60,074 bases of DNA from contig JAIPEL010000013.1 in the NCBI GenBank assembly GCA_021737185.1, forward strand, positions 1-60,074. The letters run 5' to 3'. The notes under the pieces were generated by a model. That model did no database searches, was not told where the DNA came from, and saw only the letters and a list, made by a program, of their open reading frames with translations. Positions 8,614 to 18,609 of this stretch are shown one piece after another; the stretch's first letter is position 1, and the number at the start of each line of letters is the position of its first letter. This DNA comes from Desulfobacterales bacterium. GTDB lineage: Bacteria > Desulfobacterota > Desulfobacteria > Desulfobacterales > CAFBRK01. The position numbers and the translations under genes are program-made.

Positions 8614-9078
8614 GGCATATCCGAAGTCAAACCTTGATTGTTTCGTAACCCACCGAAACGTGGATGGGAAGCAACCAGTAAAGATCAGGGCCCGGAGGGC
8701 ATGAATCCCTATGGTTTCCTTAAATCCGAATTTCGGATTTCGTGCTTCGAATTTTTTCGCTTCGGGCTGAAAGGCACGGCTCGATCTTCTTTTCGATTGA
8801 ACCGCATCGGTGGAAAATGCATACCACCAAAGACGGGAACTGTACAATACCTCTGCGGTTCGGCCCCTCTGCGCGAGAAAATCGGCGGTTCACCATCGGT
8901 TTACCCCGCGCCTCCGATATGATAAAAAGACGCGCCAACCGGGGGACGAAAGGCGGCGTTCACCGGAAACGGCAATCTATAGGGATTGTCATATGCGCTC
9001 AATCAAGCGTCACCCCTTGCTATCGGAACGTTATTTTAACAAGCGCTCTAACCCGTCCGCCTTCCCTATGGAATGCTT
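8614..9078. other. Intergenic region upstream of ispF
   Basis: This divergent intergenic stretch between the cyclase-like gene (-) and ispF (+) must hold both promoters. It contains a shortened family-B repeat (8665-8780). Short frames crossing it (for example the upstream extension of the cyclase reading frame) translate repeat sequence and are not credible genes. No strong sigma70-like pair was picked out. Confidence 0.5.
8665..8780. repeat. Family-B repeat, internally shortened copy
   Basis: This copy shares CCAGTAAAG, GGGCCCGGAGG and the right end TTCGTGCTTCGAATTTTTTC plus CGGGCTGAAAGGCA with the copy at 52154-52375, but lacks the central AATGACCAAAA/TTTTGGTCATT portion. Matching both ends with a missing middle is typical of a decaying or deletion-derived MITE copy. 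Confidence 0.65.
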
Positions 9079-9579
9079 ATGAGAATCGGCATCGGATACG
9101 ACGCCCATCGGCTGGTTCCCGGAAGACCGCTCATCCTCGGCGGGGTGCGAATCGAATTCGAGCGGGGACTGGAGGGGCATTCAGACGCGGATGTCCTCGT
9201 CCACGCCGTGTGCGACGCCCTACTCGGCGCCGGCGCGGCAGGCGACATTGGACTCCATTTTCCGGACACCGATCCTGCCTGGGCCGGTATCGGCAGCCTG
9301 GTCCTTTTATCGAAGTCGGCGGACATCGTCGCAGAACGGGGTTTTTCCATCGAGAATATCGATGCCACCTTGCTGCTCGAGTCACCGAAAATCGCCCCCT
9401 ACCGCAGGAGGATGGTGGAAAACATTGCCCGGGCCGCCGGCCTGTCTCCGGAGCGGGTAAGCGTCAAGGCCACCACGAACGAAGGGTTGGGGTGGATCGG
9501 CCGGGGCGAGGGGATCGGGGCGATGGCCGTGGCCCTGCTCGAACTCAATTCGGCGCCGGACCCGACAAAAGGGGCCTGA
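9079..9579 (+). CDS. ispF: 2-C-methyl-D-erythritol 2,4-cyclodiphosphate synthase
   Basis: MEP-pathway enzyme that cyclises CDP-methylerythritol 2-phosphate, releasing CMP. The 166-residue product has the normal family length and the zinc ligands D8, H10 (YDAH) and H42 (DVLVHAVCDALLG), plus the conserved GHSDAD. I prefer ATG 9079 (MRIG..., aligning with known IspF starts); an in-frame ATG at 9073 would add two residues. No ispD is adjacent. dxs and ispA are elsewhere in the window, so the MEP genes are dispersed. It is followed by a MITE-like element and then uvrB. Confidence 0.95.
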   Translation: MRIGIGYDAHRLVPGRPLILGGVRIEFERGLEGHSDADVLVHAVCDALLGAGAAGDIGLHFPDTDPAWAGIGSLVLLSKSADIVAERGFSIENIDATLLLESPKIAPYRRRMVENIARAAGLSPERVSVKATTNEGLGWIGRGEGIGAMAVALLELNSAPDPTKGA

Positions 9580-9608
9580 AAACGCCGGCCGGATTTCGCG
9601 CTTTAATA

Positions 9609-9743
9609 TTGATGGCTTCGTAAAAAGTCGCCATTTTCTTTTTTTGTCATTCCCGCGCAGGCGGGAATCCAGTTATTTCAAACAGTTCTGGGCTCCCGCC
9701 TTCGCGGGAGCGACAATTATGGGACTTTTTACGAAAGCATCAA
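9609..9743. mobile_element. MITE-like element, 135 bp, copy 1 (ispF-uvrB gap)
   Basis: It has terminal inverted repeats of 21 bp (19 of 21 matching), each with the core TCGTAAAAAGTC and ending in TTGATG. Inside are ATTCCCGCGCAGGCGGGAAT and a second GC hairpin (CTCCCGCCTTCGCGGGAG). No coding capacity is present. A second element of the same length and architecture lies at 11935-12069, so uvrB is bracketed by two copies. A non-autonomous transposon-derived repeat is the simplest reading; target-site duplications were not evident. Confidence 0.75.
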
Positions 9744-9864
9744 ACTTCGTTTTATCCGAATTGATCCAATCCCGTTCGAGAACGGGACGGCGAAACTGGA
9801 CTCCCCATCGAACATGCTTACGTTTCCTGCCGAAAAACCGTAAAGCGGATTTTGGAAGATACCG

Positions 9865-11865
9865 ATGAATTCCGACTCGTTTCACATCGTCTCCTCGTTT
9901 TCTCCGAAAGGAGATCAGCCCCGGGCCGTCGAGGCCCTTGTCGAGCGCCTGGCAAAGACCCAGCGGCACAACGTGTTGTTGGGCGTCACCGGCTCGGGAA
10001 AGACCTTTACCATGGCCCATGTCATCGCCAGGGTCAATGTCCCGACCCTTGTGATCGCCCCCAACAAAACCCTGGCTGCACAGCTCTACAATGAGTTCCG
10101 GGAACTGTTCCCGGAAAACGCCGTCGAGTATTTCGTCAGCTACTACGACTACTACCAGCCGGAGGCCTATATTCCAAGCACCGACACCTATATACAAAAG
10201 GACTCGTCCATCAACGAGATGATCGACAAGCTCCGCCACTCGGCGACCCGATCGGTCCTCACGCGGCGGGACGTCATCGTGGTGGCCAGCGTATCGTGCA
10301 TCTTCGGTCTCGGTGCTCCGGAAGACTACCTGGCGATGCGGATCGACCTGGAAACCGGAATGGAGATGTCCCGTGATCATCTGCTGTCCCGCTTGGTGTC
10401 CATGCATTATGATCGAAACGATGTCGATTTTCACCGGGGAGTCTTCCGGGTCCGGGGAGACCGGGTGGAGGTGTTTCCGGCGGCCGAAGAGGACCGGGCC
10501 GTCCGGATCGAATTCTTCGGCGATGAAATCGACGCCATTTCCGAAATCGACCCCCTCCGCGGCGAAACCCGCCGGCGCATGGGCTATACGACTCTTTTTC
10601 CTGCCAGTCATTACGTGACCCAAAAGAGCACCCAGAAAAGGGCGGTGAAAACCATCCTTGCCGAGCTCAAAGACAGAATCGAGTGTTTCCGGGAGTCCGG
10701 AAAACTGATCGAAGTCCAGCGAATCGAAGAGCGGACCCATTTCGACCTGGAAATGATCCAGGAGTTGGGCTACTGCAACGGAATCGAAAACTACTCCCGG
10801 CACCTGACCGGCCGTACGCCCGGAGCGCCGCCGCCGACGCTTCTCGACTACTTTCCGGACGATTATCTGATCTTCATCGACGAAAGCCACATCACCGTCC
10901 CGCAGCTGCGGGCCATGTTCCGGGGGGACAGGTCCCGGAAGCAGACCCTCGTCGAATACGGATTCCGTCTTCCCTCGGCCTTGGACAACCGTCCGCTGCG
11001 ATTTGAGGAGTTCAATGAGCGAAGCGGCAGAGTGGTCTACGTATCGGCCACCCCGTCCGAATACGAGCAGCAGCAAAGTCCGACCCCGCCGGTGGAACTG
11101 ATCGTCCGCCCCACCGGTCTGGTCGACCCGCAGATAGAGATCCGCCCCGCCCGAAACCAGGTCGACGATTTGTACGAGGCGATACTGGACCGGATCCAGC
11201 GAAACGAACGGGTGTTGATCACGACATTGACCAAGCGAATGGCCGAGGATCTGTCCGAATATTACGCCGATTTGGGCATCCGGGTGCGCTACCTTCACTC
11301 GGACATTACCACCCTGGAGCGGATGGAAATCATCCGGGATTTACGAAAAGGGGTGTTCGACGTGCTGATCGGCATCAACCTCCTCAGAGAGGGACTCGAT
11401 ATTCCGGAGGTTTCCCTGGTGGCGATTCTGGACGCGGACAAGGAGGGGTTTTTGCGATCAGCCAGGTCCCTGATTCAGACCTGCGGCCGGGCCGCAAGAA
11501 ATGTACACGGGACCGTGGTCATGTATGCCGACAAGATCACCGGCGCCATGAAGCAGGCCCTTGAAGAAACCGGGCGGCGCCGGCTTATCCAGGAAGCCCA
11601 CAACCGAAAGCACCGGATCACACCGGAGACGATTCAAAAAAAGATCACTTCGGCCTTTGACGAAATGATGGACCCGTCTGTTCAGGAGGGTTCCCCGGCC
11701 GGGGAGGCGGTCGAGACGGTGGAATCGCTGGAAAGCTTCGACCGGATGGTCAACCGACTGGAGGAGGAAATGAAGCAGGCCGCCGCCGAACTTGAGTTCG
11801 AAAAGGCCGCTACAATACGGGACCGCATCGCGGCGCTCCGCAAGCGGATCGTCTTCGAACGATGA
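9865..11865 (+). CDS. uvrB: Excinuclease ABC subunit B
   Basis: DNA-damage-verifying helicase of nucleotide excision repair; it receives DNA from UvrA and recruits UvrC. The 666 residues carry Walker A GVTGSGKT (40-47), the beta-hairpin region [10 protein letters not shown] (about 93), the DESH Walker B, helicase motifs IV-VI ([26 protein letters not shown]) and a C-terminal UVR motif (about 628-662) that contacts UvrC. Length and motifs are canonical. Its stop codon sits inside a perfect palindrome (11859-11887). uvrC follows 250 bp downstream, across a MITE-like element. The preceding MITE ends about 120 bp before the start and could carry promoter elements. Confidence 0.98.
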   Translation: MNSDSFHIVSSFSPKGDQPRAVEALVERLAKTQRHNVLLGVTGSGKTFTMAHVIARVNVPTLVIAPNKTLAAQLYNEFRELFPENAVEYFVSYYDYYQPEAYIPSTDTYIQKDSSINEMIDKLRHSATRSVLTRRDVIVVASVSCIFGLGAPEDYLAMRIDLETGMEMSRDHLLSRLVSMHYDRNDVDFHRGVFRVRGDRVEVFPAAEEDRAVRIEFFGDEIDAISEIDPLRGETRRRMGYTTLFPASHYVTQKSTQKRAVKTILAELKDRIECFRESGKLIEVQRIEERTHFDLEMIQELGYCNGIENYSRHLTGRTPGAPPPTLLDYFPDDYLIFIDESHITVPQLRAMFRGDRSRKQTLVEYGFRLPSALDNRPLRFEEFNERSGRVVYVSATPSEYEQQQSPTPPVELIVRPTGLVDPQIEIRPARNQVDDLYEAILDRIQRNERVLITTLTKRMAEDLSEYYADLGIRVRYLHSDITTLERMEIIRDLRKGVFDVLIGINLLREGLDIPEVSLVAILDADKEGFLRSARSLIQTCGRAARNVHGTVVMYADKITGAMKQALEETGRRRLIQEAHNRKHRITPETIQKKITSAFDEMMDPSVQEGSPAGEAVETVESLESFDRMVNRLEEEMKQAAAELEFEKAATIRDRIAALRKRIVFER

Positions 11866-11904
11866 AATCGCTTCGCGATTTCATCGTAGGTCCGCCTTCG
11901 GCGG
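11859..11904 (+). repeat. Stop-codon palindrome plus GC hairpin at uvrB 3' end
   Basis: Arms of 13 bp (11859-11871 and 11875-11887) pair perfectly around the loop TTC, and the uvrB TGA (11863-11865) is inside the left arm. After AGGT comes a second hairpin, CCGCC-TTC-GGCGG (about 11891-11903). There is no T-tract, so this is not an ordinary intrinsic terminator. The same two-part layout occurs at mdh, the splB-like gene and the fusA-like gene. Confidence 0.8.
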
Positions 11905-11934
11905 AAAGCCAAAAAACAATATCATAATTCAACT

Positions 11935-12069
11935 TTGATGGTCTCGTAAAAAGGCCGAATATTCCTTTTTCGTCATTCCCGCGCAGGCGGGAATCCAGTA
12001 TTTCCTAATACTTATAAAGGCCAGATCAAGCGCGACGAAGGTTTCGGGGTCTTTTTACGATTTCATCAA
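11935..12069. mobile_element. MITE-like element, 135 bp, copy 2 (uvrB-uvrC gap)
   Basis: Same length and layout as 9609-9743. The terminal inverted repeats start TTGATG and carry TCGTAAAAAG, and the internal palindrome ATTCCCGCGCAGGCGGGAAT follows the left end. The right half differs substantially from copy 1, so the copies are old or the interior is free to diverge while the ends are kept. No open frame is present. Confidence 0.72.
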
Positions 12070-12115
12070 CTTTGGGGTTTCATTTGTTTGAAATTCACAT
12101 TAACTAATCTATGAT

Positions 12116-13996
12116 ATGATTTCGGAATTAAAAGAAAAAATAGCATCGTTACCTGCTCGGCCCGGGGTGTATCTGATGAAGGATGCCGCCGGAAAGTATC
12201 TCTATGTGGGCAAAGCGGCAAACCTGAAAAAGCGGGGCGCCGCCTATCTGAAGCCGGCCGAACGGCTCGATCCGAAAACCCGGGTGCTGGTGGGAAAAAT
12301 TGCCGGAATCGAAACGATTCTCTGCGGCTCGGAAAAAGAGGCGTTGATCCTCGAGTCGAACCTGATCAAAAAACACCGGCCCAGGTACAATGTGGTCCTC
12401 AAAGACGACAAGCGGTATCCCTCTCTACGGCTGGATCCCCGGCAGCGCTATCCGAACCTGACTATTGTCCGAAAAATCGAAAAAGACGGGGCGCTGTACT
12501 TCGGTCCCTACGCTTCGGCCCATGCGGTTCGGCAAACCCTGCGATTCATCGACAAGCACTTTCGTCTTCGCAAATGCCGAAACCGGGAGTTTCGCCAGCG
12601 AACCCGCCCCTGTCTTCACTGTCAGATGCAGCGCTGCCTGGCGCCTTGCTGCATGGAGGTGCCGCCGGAAACTTACGCAGAAGGCGTCAAGGAGGTGGTC
12701 CTTTTTCTGAAGGGAAGAACCCCGGAGCTGATCCGGAAGCTGGAGGCCCGGATGCGGAAAGAGGCGGAGCAGCAGCAGTTTGAACGGGCGGCCCGGCTCC
12801 GGGATAAAATCATGGCGCTGAAAAAGACCCTGGAAAAGCAGGTGGCGGTCACGACGGATTTCAAGGACCGGGATGTCGTGGCAGCGGCCCGCCGGGACGA
12901 TGCTGCCCTGGTTGCGCTCATACCGGTGCGGGGAGGCTTCATGTCCGAGGCGCAGGAGTTTTTCGTCCCGGACAGCCTCTCGACAGTAGAGGAGCTGGTC
13001 GACGCGTTTTTGCGGCAGTACTATGAAGAGGCGCCGTTTATTCCCGGAGAAATCCTGGTCCAAACCGCCACGGAAAACCGGCGGGTGCTCGAAGAGAGGC
13101 TCAGTGAAATCAAGGGCGCCCGGACCCGAATCCTGAATCCGAAGCGGGGGGAAAAGGCTTCTCTCATGGCCCTGGGGATCCAAAATGCCGAAGAACGGCT
13201 TCAGGAGCGGCAGAAGGCGGCCGATCAGGACCGGAAGCTCTTGGAGCGGCTTCAGCGCCGGCTGGGGCTCCCGCGTCCGCCGCTGCACGTCGAGTGCTTC
13301 GACAACGCAAACCTGTTCGGGCAGGCCCCGGTGGCCGGCATGGCGGTCTTCCGACAAGGCCGGCCGGATCCTTCATCCCACCGCCGGTACCGGATCCGCT
13401 CCGTCGAGGGGCCGGACGACTATGCCTCGATGGCCGAGGTGCTCCGGCGCCGATACGAAGGGCTTTGCTCTGGTGAATCCCTCCCGGATCTTCTCCTGGT
13501 CGACGGCGGCAAGGGACAACTCAACATTGCACGGCAGGTCATGGAAGCGCTGGGGTTGTCGGACCGGGTCCCCATGGCCGCGATTGCAAAGAAGGATCCG
13601 GCCCGGGGAGAGGCGCAGGACAAGATCTATCTTCCCGGACGGCGGGATCCGGTGAACTTCGGCAAGGAACCCGAGCTTCTTCTTTTTTTGCAGCGGGTGC
13701 GCGACGAGGCGCACCGGCTTGCCGTATCCTTTCACCGGCGGCGGCATCGAAAGGAATCGGTAGCGTCGGTATTGGACAACGTTTCCGGAGTCGGGGAAAA
13801 ACGGAAACAGGCGCTGTGGCGACATTTCGGAGGGACGGAGGCCATGGCCCGGGCATCGATCGAGGAGATCGCGGCGGTACCGGGCATGACCCGCCCCGCG
13901 GCCCGTGCCGTAAAGGCCCATCTCAATGAACAGGCGGAAAAAGGAAGCGATCACGATCCGCCGGATCGGCCGCGCAAGCTGGTCGTCACCAAATAA
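12116..13996 (+). CDS. uvrC: Excinuclease ABC subunit C
   Basis: Dual-incision nuclease of nucleotide excision repair. The 626 residues have an N-terminal GIY-YIG nuclease (GVYLMKD...YLYVGKA, about 17-35), a Cys cluster (about 152-181), a UVR domain (about 213-242), an RNase-H-like second nuclease with ECFDNAN and LLVDGGKGQL catalytic Asp residues, and C-terminal tandem helix-hairpin-helix motifs (about 555-600). The usual FDISH is FDNAN here; the Asp is kept. No clear Shine-Dalgarno precedes the ATG, but the next in-frame Met lies inside the GIY-YIG motif, so this start is required. A classic terminator follows immediately. Confidence 0.97.
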   Translation: MISELKEKIASLPARPGVYLMKDAAGKYLYVGKAANLKKRGAAYLKPAERLDPKTRVLVGKIAGIETILCGSEKEALILESNLIKKHRPRYNVVLKDDKRYPSLRLDPRQRYPNLTIVRKIEKDGALYFGPYASAHAVRQTLRFIDKHFRLRKCRNREFRQRTRPCLHCQMQRCLAPCCMEVPPETYAEGVKEVVLFLKGRTPELIRKLEARMRKEAEQQQFERAARLRDKIMALKKTLEKQVAVTTDFKDRDVVAAARRDDAALVALIPVRGGFMSEAQEFFVPDSLSTVEELVDAFLRQYYEEAPFIPGEILVQTATENRRVLEERLSEIKGARTRILNPKRGEKASLMALGIQNAEERLQERQKAADQDRKLLERLQRRLGLPRPPLHVECFDNANLFGQAPVAGMAVFRQGRPDPSSHRRYRIRSVEGPDDYASMAEVLRRRYEGLCSGESLPDLLLVDGGKGQLNIARQVMEALGLSDRVPMAAIAKKDPARGEAQDKIYLPGRRDPVNFGKEPELLLFLQRVRDEAHRLAVSFHRRRHRKESVASVLDNVSGVGEKRKQALWRHFGGTEAMARASIEEIAAVPGMTRPAARAVKAHLNEQAEKGSDHDPPDRPRKLVVTK

Positions 13997-14024
13997 AAAC
14001 CGCCGGGCAGGCCCGGCGGTTTTT
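13995..14024 (+). terminator. Intrinsic terminator after uvrC
   Basis: A perfect 13-bp stem (AAAAACCGCCGGG and its complement) with a 4-base loop runs straight into TTTTTATTT. The left arm begins in the uvrC stop codon. The A-rich left side also makes it usable on the opposite strand, toward the end of mdh. Confidence 0.9.
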
Positions 14025-14119
14025 ATTTCTAAGGAGATAATTTTTTCTCTGATGTGCGCCGTGGTGGGATTTGCGCTGTATTCCCAAGAATCTTCCGACG
14101 TTTATAACATAAAACTTTT

Positions 14120-15112
<993 letters not shown>

Positions 15113-15179
15113 TCACTCCTTGCACTTTGGTTGATCCTTCCGCCACTGGGTTCGAAAAGGTTTGCGGAAGTAAAAAGAT

Positions 15180-15207
15180 TTGATACCATACTATAGGTGA
15201 TTGTCAA
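15180..15207 (-). promoter_or_regulatory. Predicted sigma70-like promoter for mdh
   Basis: On the minus strand, a consensus -35 TTGACA (15207-15202) is separated by 16 bases from TATCAA (15185-15180), about 70 bp before the mdh ATG. It shares the intergenic region with the divergent promoter at 15236. Confidence 0.5.
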
Positions 15208-15235
15208 CACTTCCTTCTCGCTACATCTTAAATTG

Positions 15236-15265
15236 TTGACATCTAAACCAAAAAAAGGCTATTCA
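15236..15265 (+). promoter_or_regulatory. Predicted sigma70-like promoter for the mglA operon
   Basis: A consensus -35 TTGACA (15236-15241) lies 18 bases before TATTCA (15260-15265), about 60 bp upstream of the first gene of the 15327-20474 run. The spacer is A-rich. Confidence 0.5.
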
Positions 15266-15326
15266 CGTATCGTTTGGCCTGCAGCAGCCCCCGTTTTTCC
15301 GAAAACGACGCAAAGAGGTCTGTTTC

Positions 15327-16271
15327 ATGAATGTGGCTGTGAAAATCAAGACGCTGCTTCAGGAGGCGGAATTGTACCGCTCCCAGGGTCTTCTCAAGGA
15401 ATCCATCGGAAAGTACCGCGCCGCTGCTGACATTCTGCAAAAAGTCGACAAGGTCAAAAACCGGGATGCGTATCTGGAAGGAATCGCCCGAAAGATCCGG
15501 GCCGTGGAAAAAGAACTCGATGCATTTTTAAATGCACCGGCGGCTCCGGAGATGACCGCAGCGGTCCAGGACCTGATCAAGGAAAAATTTGCCTTTGCCA
15601 AAGACGCCGACTCCCAGCCGCTGGAAGGAGCCATCGCCCTTGCCAAATTCGGCCAATACGGCCGGGCCTTGGAGGAATTTCGTTCTCTTTTGGCAAAAGA
15701 GCCGGTGAAGGTGGCGGCGGCCAAGAACATCATTCGCTGCCACATTTCCCGGGAGTCCTTCGACGAGGGAATCGAAGAATTCCGCCAATGGGACGGCGAC
15801 GGGCTCTTTTCACCGCAGCAGTTGGAAAACCTGCGGGTTTTTTTCCAAGGCGTGCTGGACAAGAGAGGAATCGAAAAGACCGTCGAGATCGCTCAGTCCG
15901 GCGCAGAAACCTTTCAGGAGATCGAGTCGCCCGAGCTTGATCTGCAGCTTGACCAGAGCGACGCCGGCCAGGAAGAAGAGCTCCTGGACATCAGTTCCAT
16001 CGGCGTCCTGATGGAAGACGGACCGCAAACCGGCGAGCGGGTCGAGTTCGACGTCAGTTTTCAATCCGGAAAAGAAATCAGCCTCTTGATTCCGAGCCGG
16101 GAAAAAGGCATGATTGAGCATTTGAGGGTTGGAACCAAATTAAATGACATCGAGTTTTACTCCCCCTTTGCCATGTTCCAGGGTGCCGGGATCGTCACAT
16201 CCAACACCAAAATTGCCACCGGACCCAAACGGGGAGATTTCAGCCTGGACATCAAAGTGACCAGCACCTGA
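15327..16271 (+). CDS. Tetratricopeptide-like protein of unknown function upstream of mglA
   Basis: 314 residues, soluble. Residues 1-130 are helical with repeat-like segments (ALEEF, ESIGKYRAAADIL) resembling a TPR or coiled-coil scaffold. An acidic linker (about 190-228) follows. The last ~85 residues are beta-rich, with spaced Gly and hydrophobic residues that loosely resemble a PilZ or YcgR-N barrel, but the PilZ RxxxR and DxSxxG motifs are not clear, so I do not claim c-di-GMP binding. An AGAGG ribosome-binding site precedes the ATG. As first gene before mglA it is probably a partner or effector in the same signalling unit. Confidence 0.6.
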   Translation: MNVAVKIKTLLQEAELYRSQGLLKESIGKYRAAADILQKVDKVKNRDAYLEGIARKIRAVEKELDAFLNAPAAPEMTAAVQDLIKEKFAFAKDADSQPLEGAIALAKFGQYGRALEEFRSLLAKEPVKVAAAKNIIRCHISRESFDEGIEEFRQWDGDGLFSPQQLENLRVFFQGVLDKRGIEKTVEIAQSGAETFQEIESPELDLQLDQSDAGQEEELLDISSIGVLMEDGPQTGERVEFDVSFQSGKEISLLIPSREKGMIEHLRVGTKLNDIEFYSPFAMFQGAGIVTSNTKIATGPKRGDFSLDIKVTST

Positions 16272-16357
16272 TTCGAAGGGCGCGGCCAATCTGCGGCTGC
16301 AGCCGGAGCGCCATCTTCTGATACCGCAGACTCAATTCGTTTTGGAGCGCTGCCCCT

Positions 16358-16972
16358 ATGGCAACAATCAATCTGAAAAAAAAGGAGATCGAAGCTAAGA
16401 TCGTCTATTACGGTCCCGGACGCGGCGGCAAAACCACGAACCTGGAGTATATATACAAAACATACAAAAAACAGGTCACCGGGGACATGGTTTCGATCAC
16501 CACGGAAGGAGACCGCACGCTGTTCTTTGATTTCCTTCCCATCGGGCTGGGCAAAATCCGGGGGTTCGATGTTCGAGTATCGCTGTACACGGTGCCAGGG
16601 CAGGTGCAATACAGTTCCACCCGAAAGCTCGTCCTCAAGGAAGTCGACGGATTGGTCTTCGTGGCCGATTCCCTCCAGGTCCGGAGGGAAAAGAACATGA
16701 TCTCCCTGAAGGACATGGCCCAAAACCTGAAAGACTACGGGTTGAACGTGTTCAAGGTGCCCCTGGTCTTTCAGTACAACAAGCGGGATCTGGCCGAGGA
16801 GGGATTCCCCATCCTGACGGTGGAGCAGCTGGATAAAGACCTCAACCGTCAACTCAAAGTCCCGTCGCTTCCAGCCAGTGCCTTGAAGGGCGACGGCGTC
16901 GGCGCCACCCTCAAAGAATGCCTGAAGCTTACGCTCAAATCCCTAAAAAGCCAATTCCAGGAAGGATCGTAA
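16358..16972 (+). CDS. mglA: MglA-type Ras-like GTPase
   Basis: Small GTPase of the MglA family, which sets cell polarity and motility reversals in Myxococcus. The 204 residues show P-loop GPGRGGKTTN (19-28), switch-II TVPGQ (78-82, replacing DxxGQ, as is typical of MglA) and NKRD (141-144) for guanine recognition. All nucleotide-binding motifs are intact. No MglB roadblock partner gene is adjacent; instead the neighbours are a TPR-like protein, a DUF4388/cNMP-fold protein and a PilZ protein, which suggests regulation of motility, pili or envelope processes. Only five bases separate its stop from the next frame's TTG. Confidence 0.85.
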   Translation: MATINLKKKEIEAKIVYYGPGRGGKTTNLEYIYKTYKKQVTGDMVSITTEGDRTLFFDFLPIGLGKIRGFDVRVSLYTVPGQVQYSSTRKLVLKEVDGLVFVADSLQVRREKNMISLKDMAQNLKDYGLNVFKVPLVFQYNKRDLAEEGFPILTVEQLDKDLNRQLKVPSLPASALKGDGVGATLKECLKLTLKSLKSQFQEGS

Positions 16973-16982
16973 AGAGTTGACC

Positions 16983-18164
16983 ATGAAAAGCGACATCGCG
17001 CTTTCAGGCGCTTTGAATTTTTTGAATCTCGGCGATCTGCTGCAGCTGTTCGGTTCCAACGGCAGTACCGGCGTGCTTCGGATTACTAGTCCGTACGCAC
17101 CGGAGCCCGGCGTGGTTCATCTTCTCAAAGGCAATCCGGTCAACGCTTTTACCGGTGACGAGACCGGGCTAAAGGCGCTCTACGCCCTGTTCGGATGGGT
17201 GGAAGGGGAATTCGAGTTTACTCCCAAGGAGGTGCCGACCGAAAAAGCGATCGAAAAGGGAAGGATGGAGCTCATCTTAGATGGGCTGCGGATGCTCGAC
17301 GACGGTGAAATTCAGTTGATCGGCCCTTCAGAAAGACCGGACGCCAGCCAGCGAGATGCCCCTTCGGCCGGCGGAGGGCCGCTGATCCGTGGGCCGCTCA
17401 TCGACTACATGTACGTGGTCGACGAAGAAGAGTTCAGCGCAGGCCAGGAAATCGTCAAAGAAAACAGCCACGGCAATTGGATTTGGGTCGTGGTCCAGGG
17501 GCTGGTGCAAGTCCGGAAGGAAACCGACCGCGGCCCCCTTGAGCTGATCCGCGTGGCAGAAGGCTGTTTCATTGGAAGCATGGCGACCTTTACGGTCAAC
17601 GGTAATGTGCGCAGCGCCACCTCAGTTGCCCTGGAAGATGTTTCCCTGGGGGTGCTCGACACCCAGCGCTTGTTTACCGATTTTTCCGCCTTGTCGCCGA
17701 CGTTACGAAGCCTCCTGTTGAGCCTGGACAAACGGCTTCGAGAAGTGTCGGACCGGATCCTGGACATCCACAAAAGGGCCTATTCCCTGGATGAATATGT
17801 CAAGGACCGGGAGGCAACGATCCGTCAGGGAAATCCTGAAGAGCGTCTGTTCAGGATTACCGAAGGCGATGCCACCGTAGTCCGTTACACGGATGACGGC
17901 CACGTGCCGCTGGCCAAGTTGAAAAAAGGGGACTTCTTCGGTTCGGTGCCGTTTTTCGACATCGGGCAGGAGCCGGCCGCCGCTTCGGTATTCGCCTCCG
18001 AGACGATGCAATTCGAGACCGTGGACATCGGACCGCTCCAGCAGGAGTACGACAATCTTCCGGCCACCTTCAAAAAGCTGATCGAACACACAGCGACTTG
18101 CATTTCAGTGACCTCCATGGTGGCGGCCGACTATCATAAGGAATCTTTGAAGGAAAAGGGGTGA
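16983..18164 (+). CDS. DUF4388 and cyclic-nucleotide-binding-fold protein
   Basis: Regulatory protein of about 393 residues. Residues about 4-80 form a DUF4388 (PATAN-like) domain (ALNFLNLGDLLQLF...GVLRI). Two cNMP-binding-like beta-barrels follow (about 135-240 and 270-370). In the first, the phosphate-binding cassette reads FIGSMATF...VRSATS: the Arg is kept but the usual Glu of GE is Ser. In the second, the Arg is absent. cAMP binding is therefore doubtful for the second domain and unproven for the first. ATG 16983 follows AAAGAG; a TTG two codons earlier is possible. DUF4388 proteins next to MglA GTPases are a recurrent delta-proteobacterial pairing, as far as I know. Confidence 0.75.
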   Translation: MKSDIALSGALNFLNLGDLLQLFGSNGSTGVLRITSPYAPEPGVVHLLKGNPVNAFTGDETGLKALYALFGWVEGEFEFTPKEVPTEKAIEKGRMELILDGLRMLDDGEIQLIGPSERPDASQRDAPSAGGGPLIRGPLIDYMYVVDEEEFSAGQEIVKENSHGNWIWVVVQGLVQVRKETDRGPLELIRVAEGCFIGSMATFTVNGNVRSATSVALEDVSLGVLDTQRLFTDFSALSPTLRSLLLSLDKRLREVSDRILDIHKRAYSLDEYVKDREATIRQGNPEERLFRITEGDATVVRYTDDGHVPLAKLKKGDFFGSVPFFDIGQEPAAASVFASETMQFETVDIGPLQQEYDNLPATFKKLIEHTATCISVTSMVAADYHKESLKEKG

Positions 18165-18255
18165 CCCCCTGGGGACACGGAACAGCGGAACTTCCGCTCC
18201 ACAGGACGCAGACAACAACACGACAACGGGTTTGACGAAAAATCGAGTGAGAACT

Positions 18256-18609
18256 ATGACCACCAAAGAAAAAAGACAACATTACCGGATCAACTCCCAG
18301 AACCTGCTCAACTACGCTTGCTACGACGATGAGAACAACCTGGTCAAGCAGGGGATGGGGCGCACGCTGAACGTGTCTGAAGTTGGAATTCGACTGGAAA
18401 CCCATGTCGAGCTGGAAGCCGGCAGCCGGGTTGAAGTGACCATTGGCTTGGAAGAGGAGTTGGTGACGGTCGAAGGCAAGATCGTTTATATCAAGCCCGG
18501 TCAGGAAGGAAAGTTCGAAGCCGGGATCCAATTTTTTGAACTCGATCAGAACACCGGCAACGTCCTCCAGCAGTATATCAAGGCCTTCCGAGAGAGGGAT
18601 AATCAATGA
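18256..18609 (+). CDS. PilZ domain protein
   Basis: A single-domain PilZ protein (117 residues), a likely cyclic-di-GMP receptor. It has the first motif RQHYR (RxxxR, near residue 7) and the second motif [10 protein letters not shown] (D/NxSxxG, with Asn for Asp). The rest is a typical six-stranded PilZ barrel ([21 protein letters not shown]). I take the ATG at 18256; a TTG at 18232 would add eight residues. Its stop overlaps the purC ATG (ATGA), so a c-di-GMP receptor and a purine-synthesis enzyme are translationally coupled. That need not mean functional linkage. Confidence 0.8.
   Translation: MTTKEKRQHYRINSQNLLNYACYDDENNLVKQGMGRTLNVSEVGIRLETHVELEAGSRVEVTIGLEEELVTVEGKIVYIKPGQEGKFEAGIQFFELDQNTGNVLQQYIKAFRERDNQ

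Noticed and set aside
8614..8847. N-terminal extension of the cyclase-like protein by 78 residues
   Set aside because: The extension translates the family-B repeat at 8665-8780; the ATG at 8613 starts a normal-looking protein.
9673..11298. 541-codon frame antisense to uvrB
   Set aside because: uvrB is unambiguous across this stretch; the antisense product has no domain and starts without a ribosome-binding site.
12088..12115. Sigma70-like promoter TTGAAA / TATGAT immediately before uvrC
   Set aside because: The -10 abuts the ATG, so a transcript would start inside the coding region and lose the only usable start codon.
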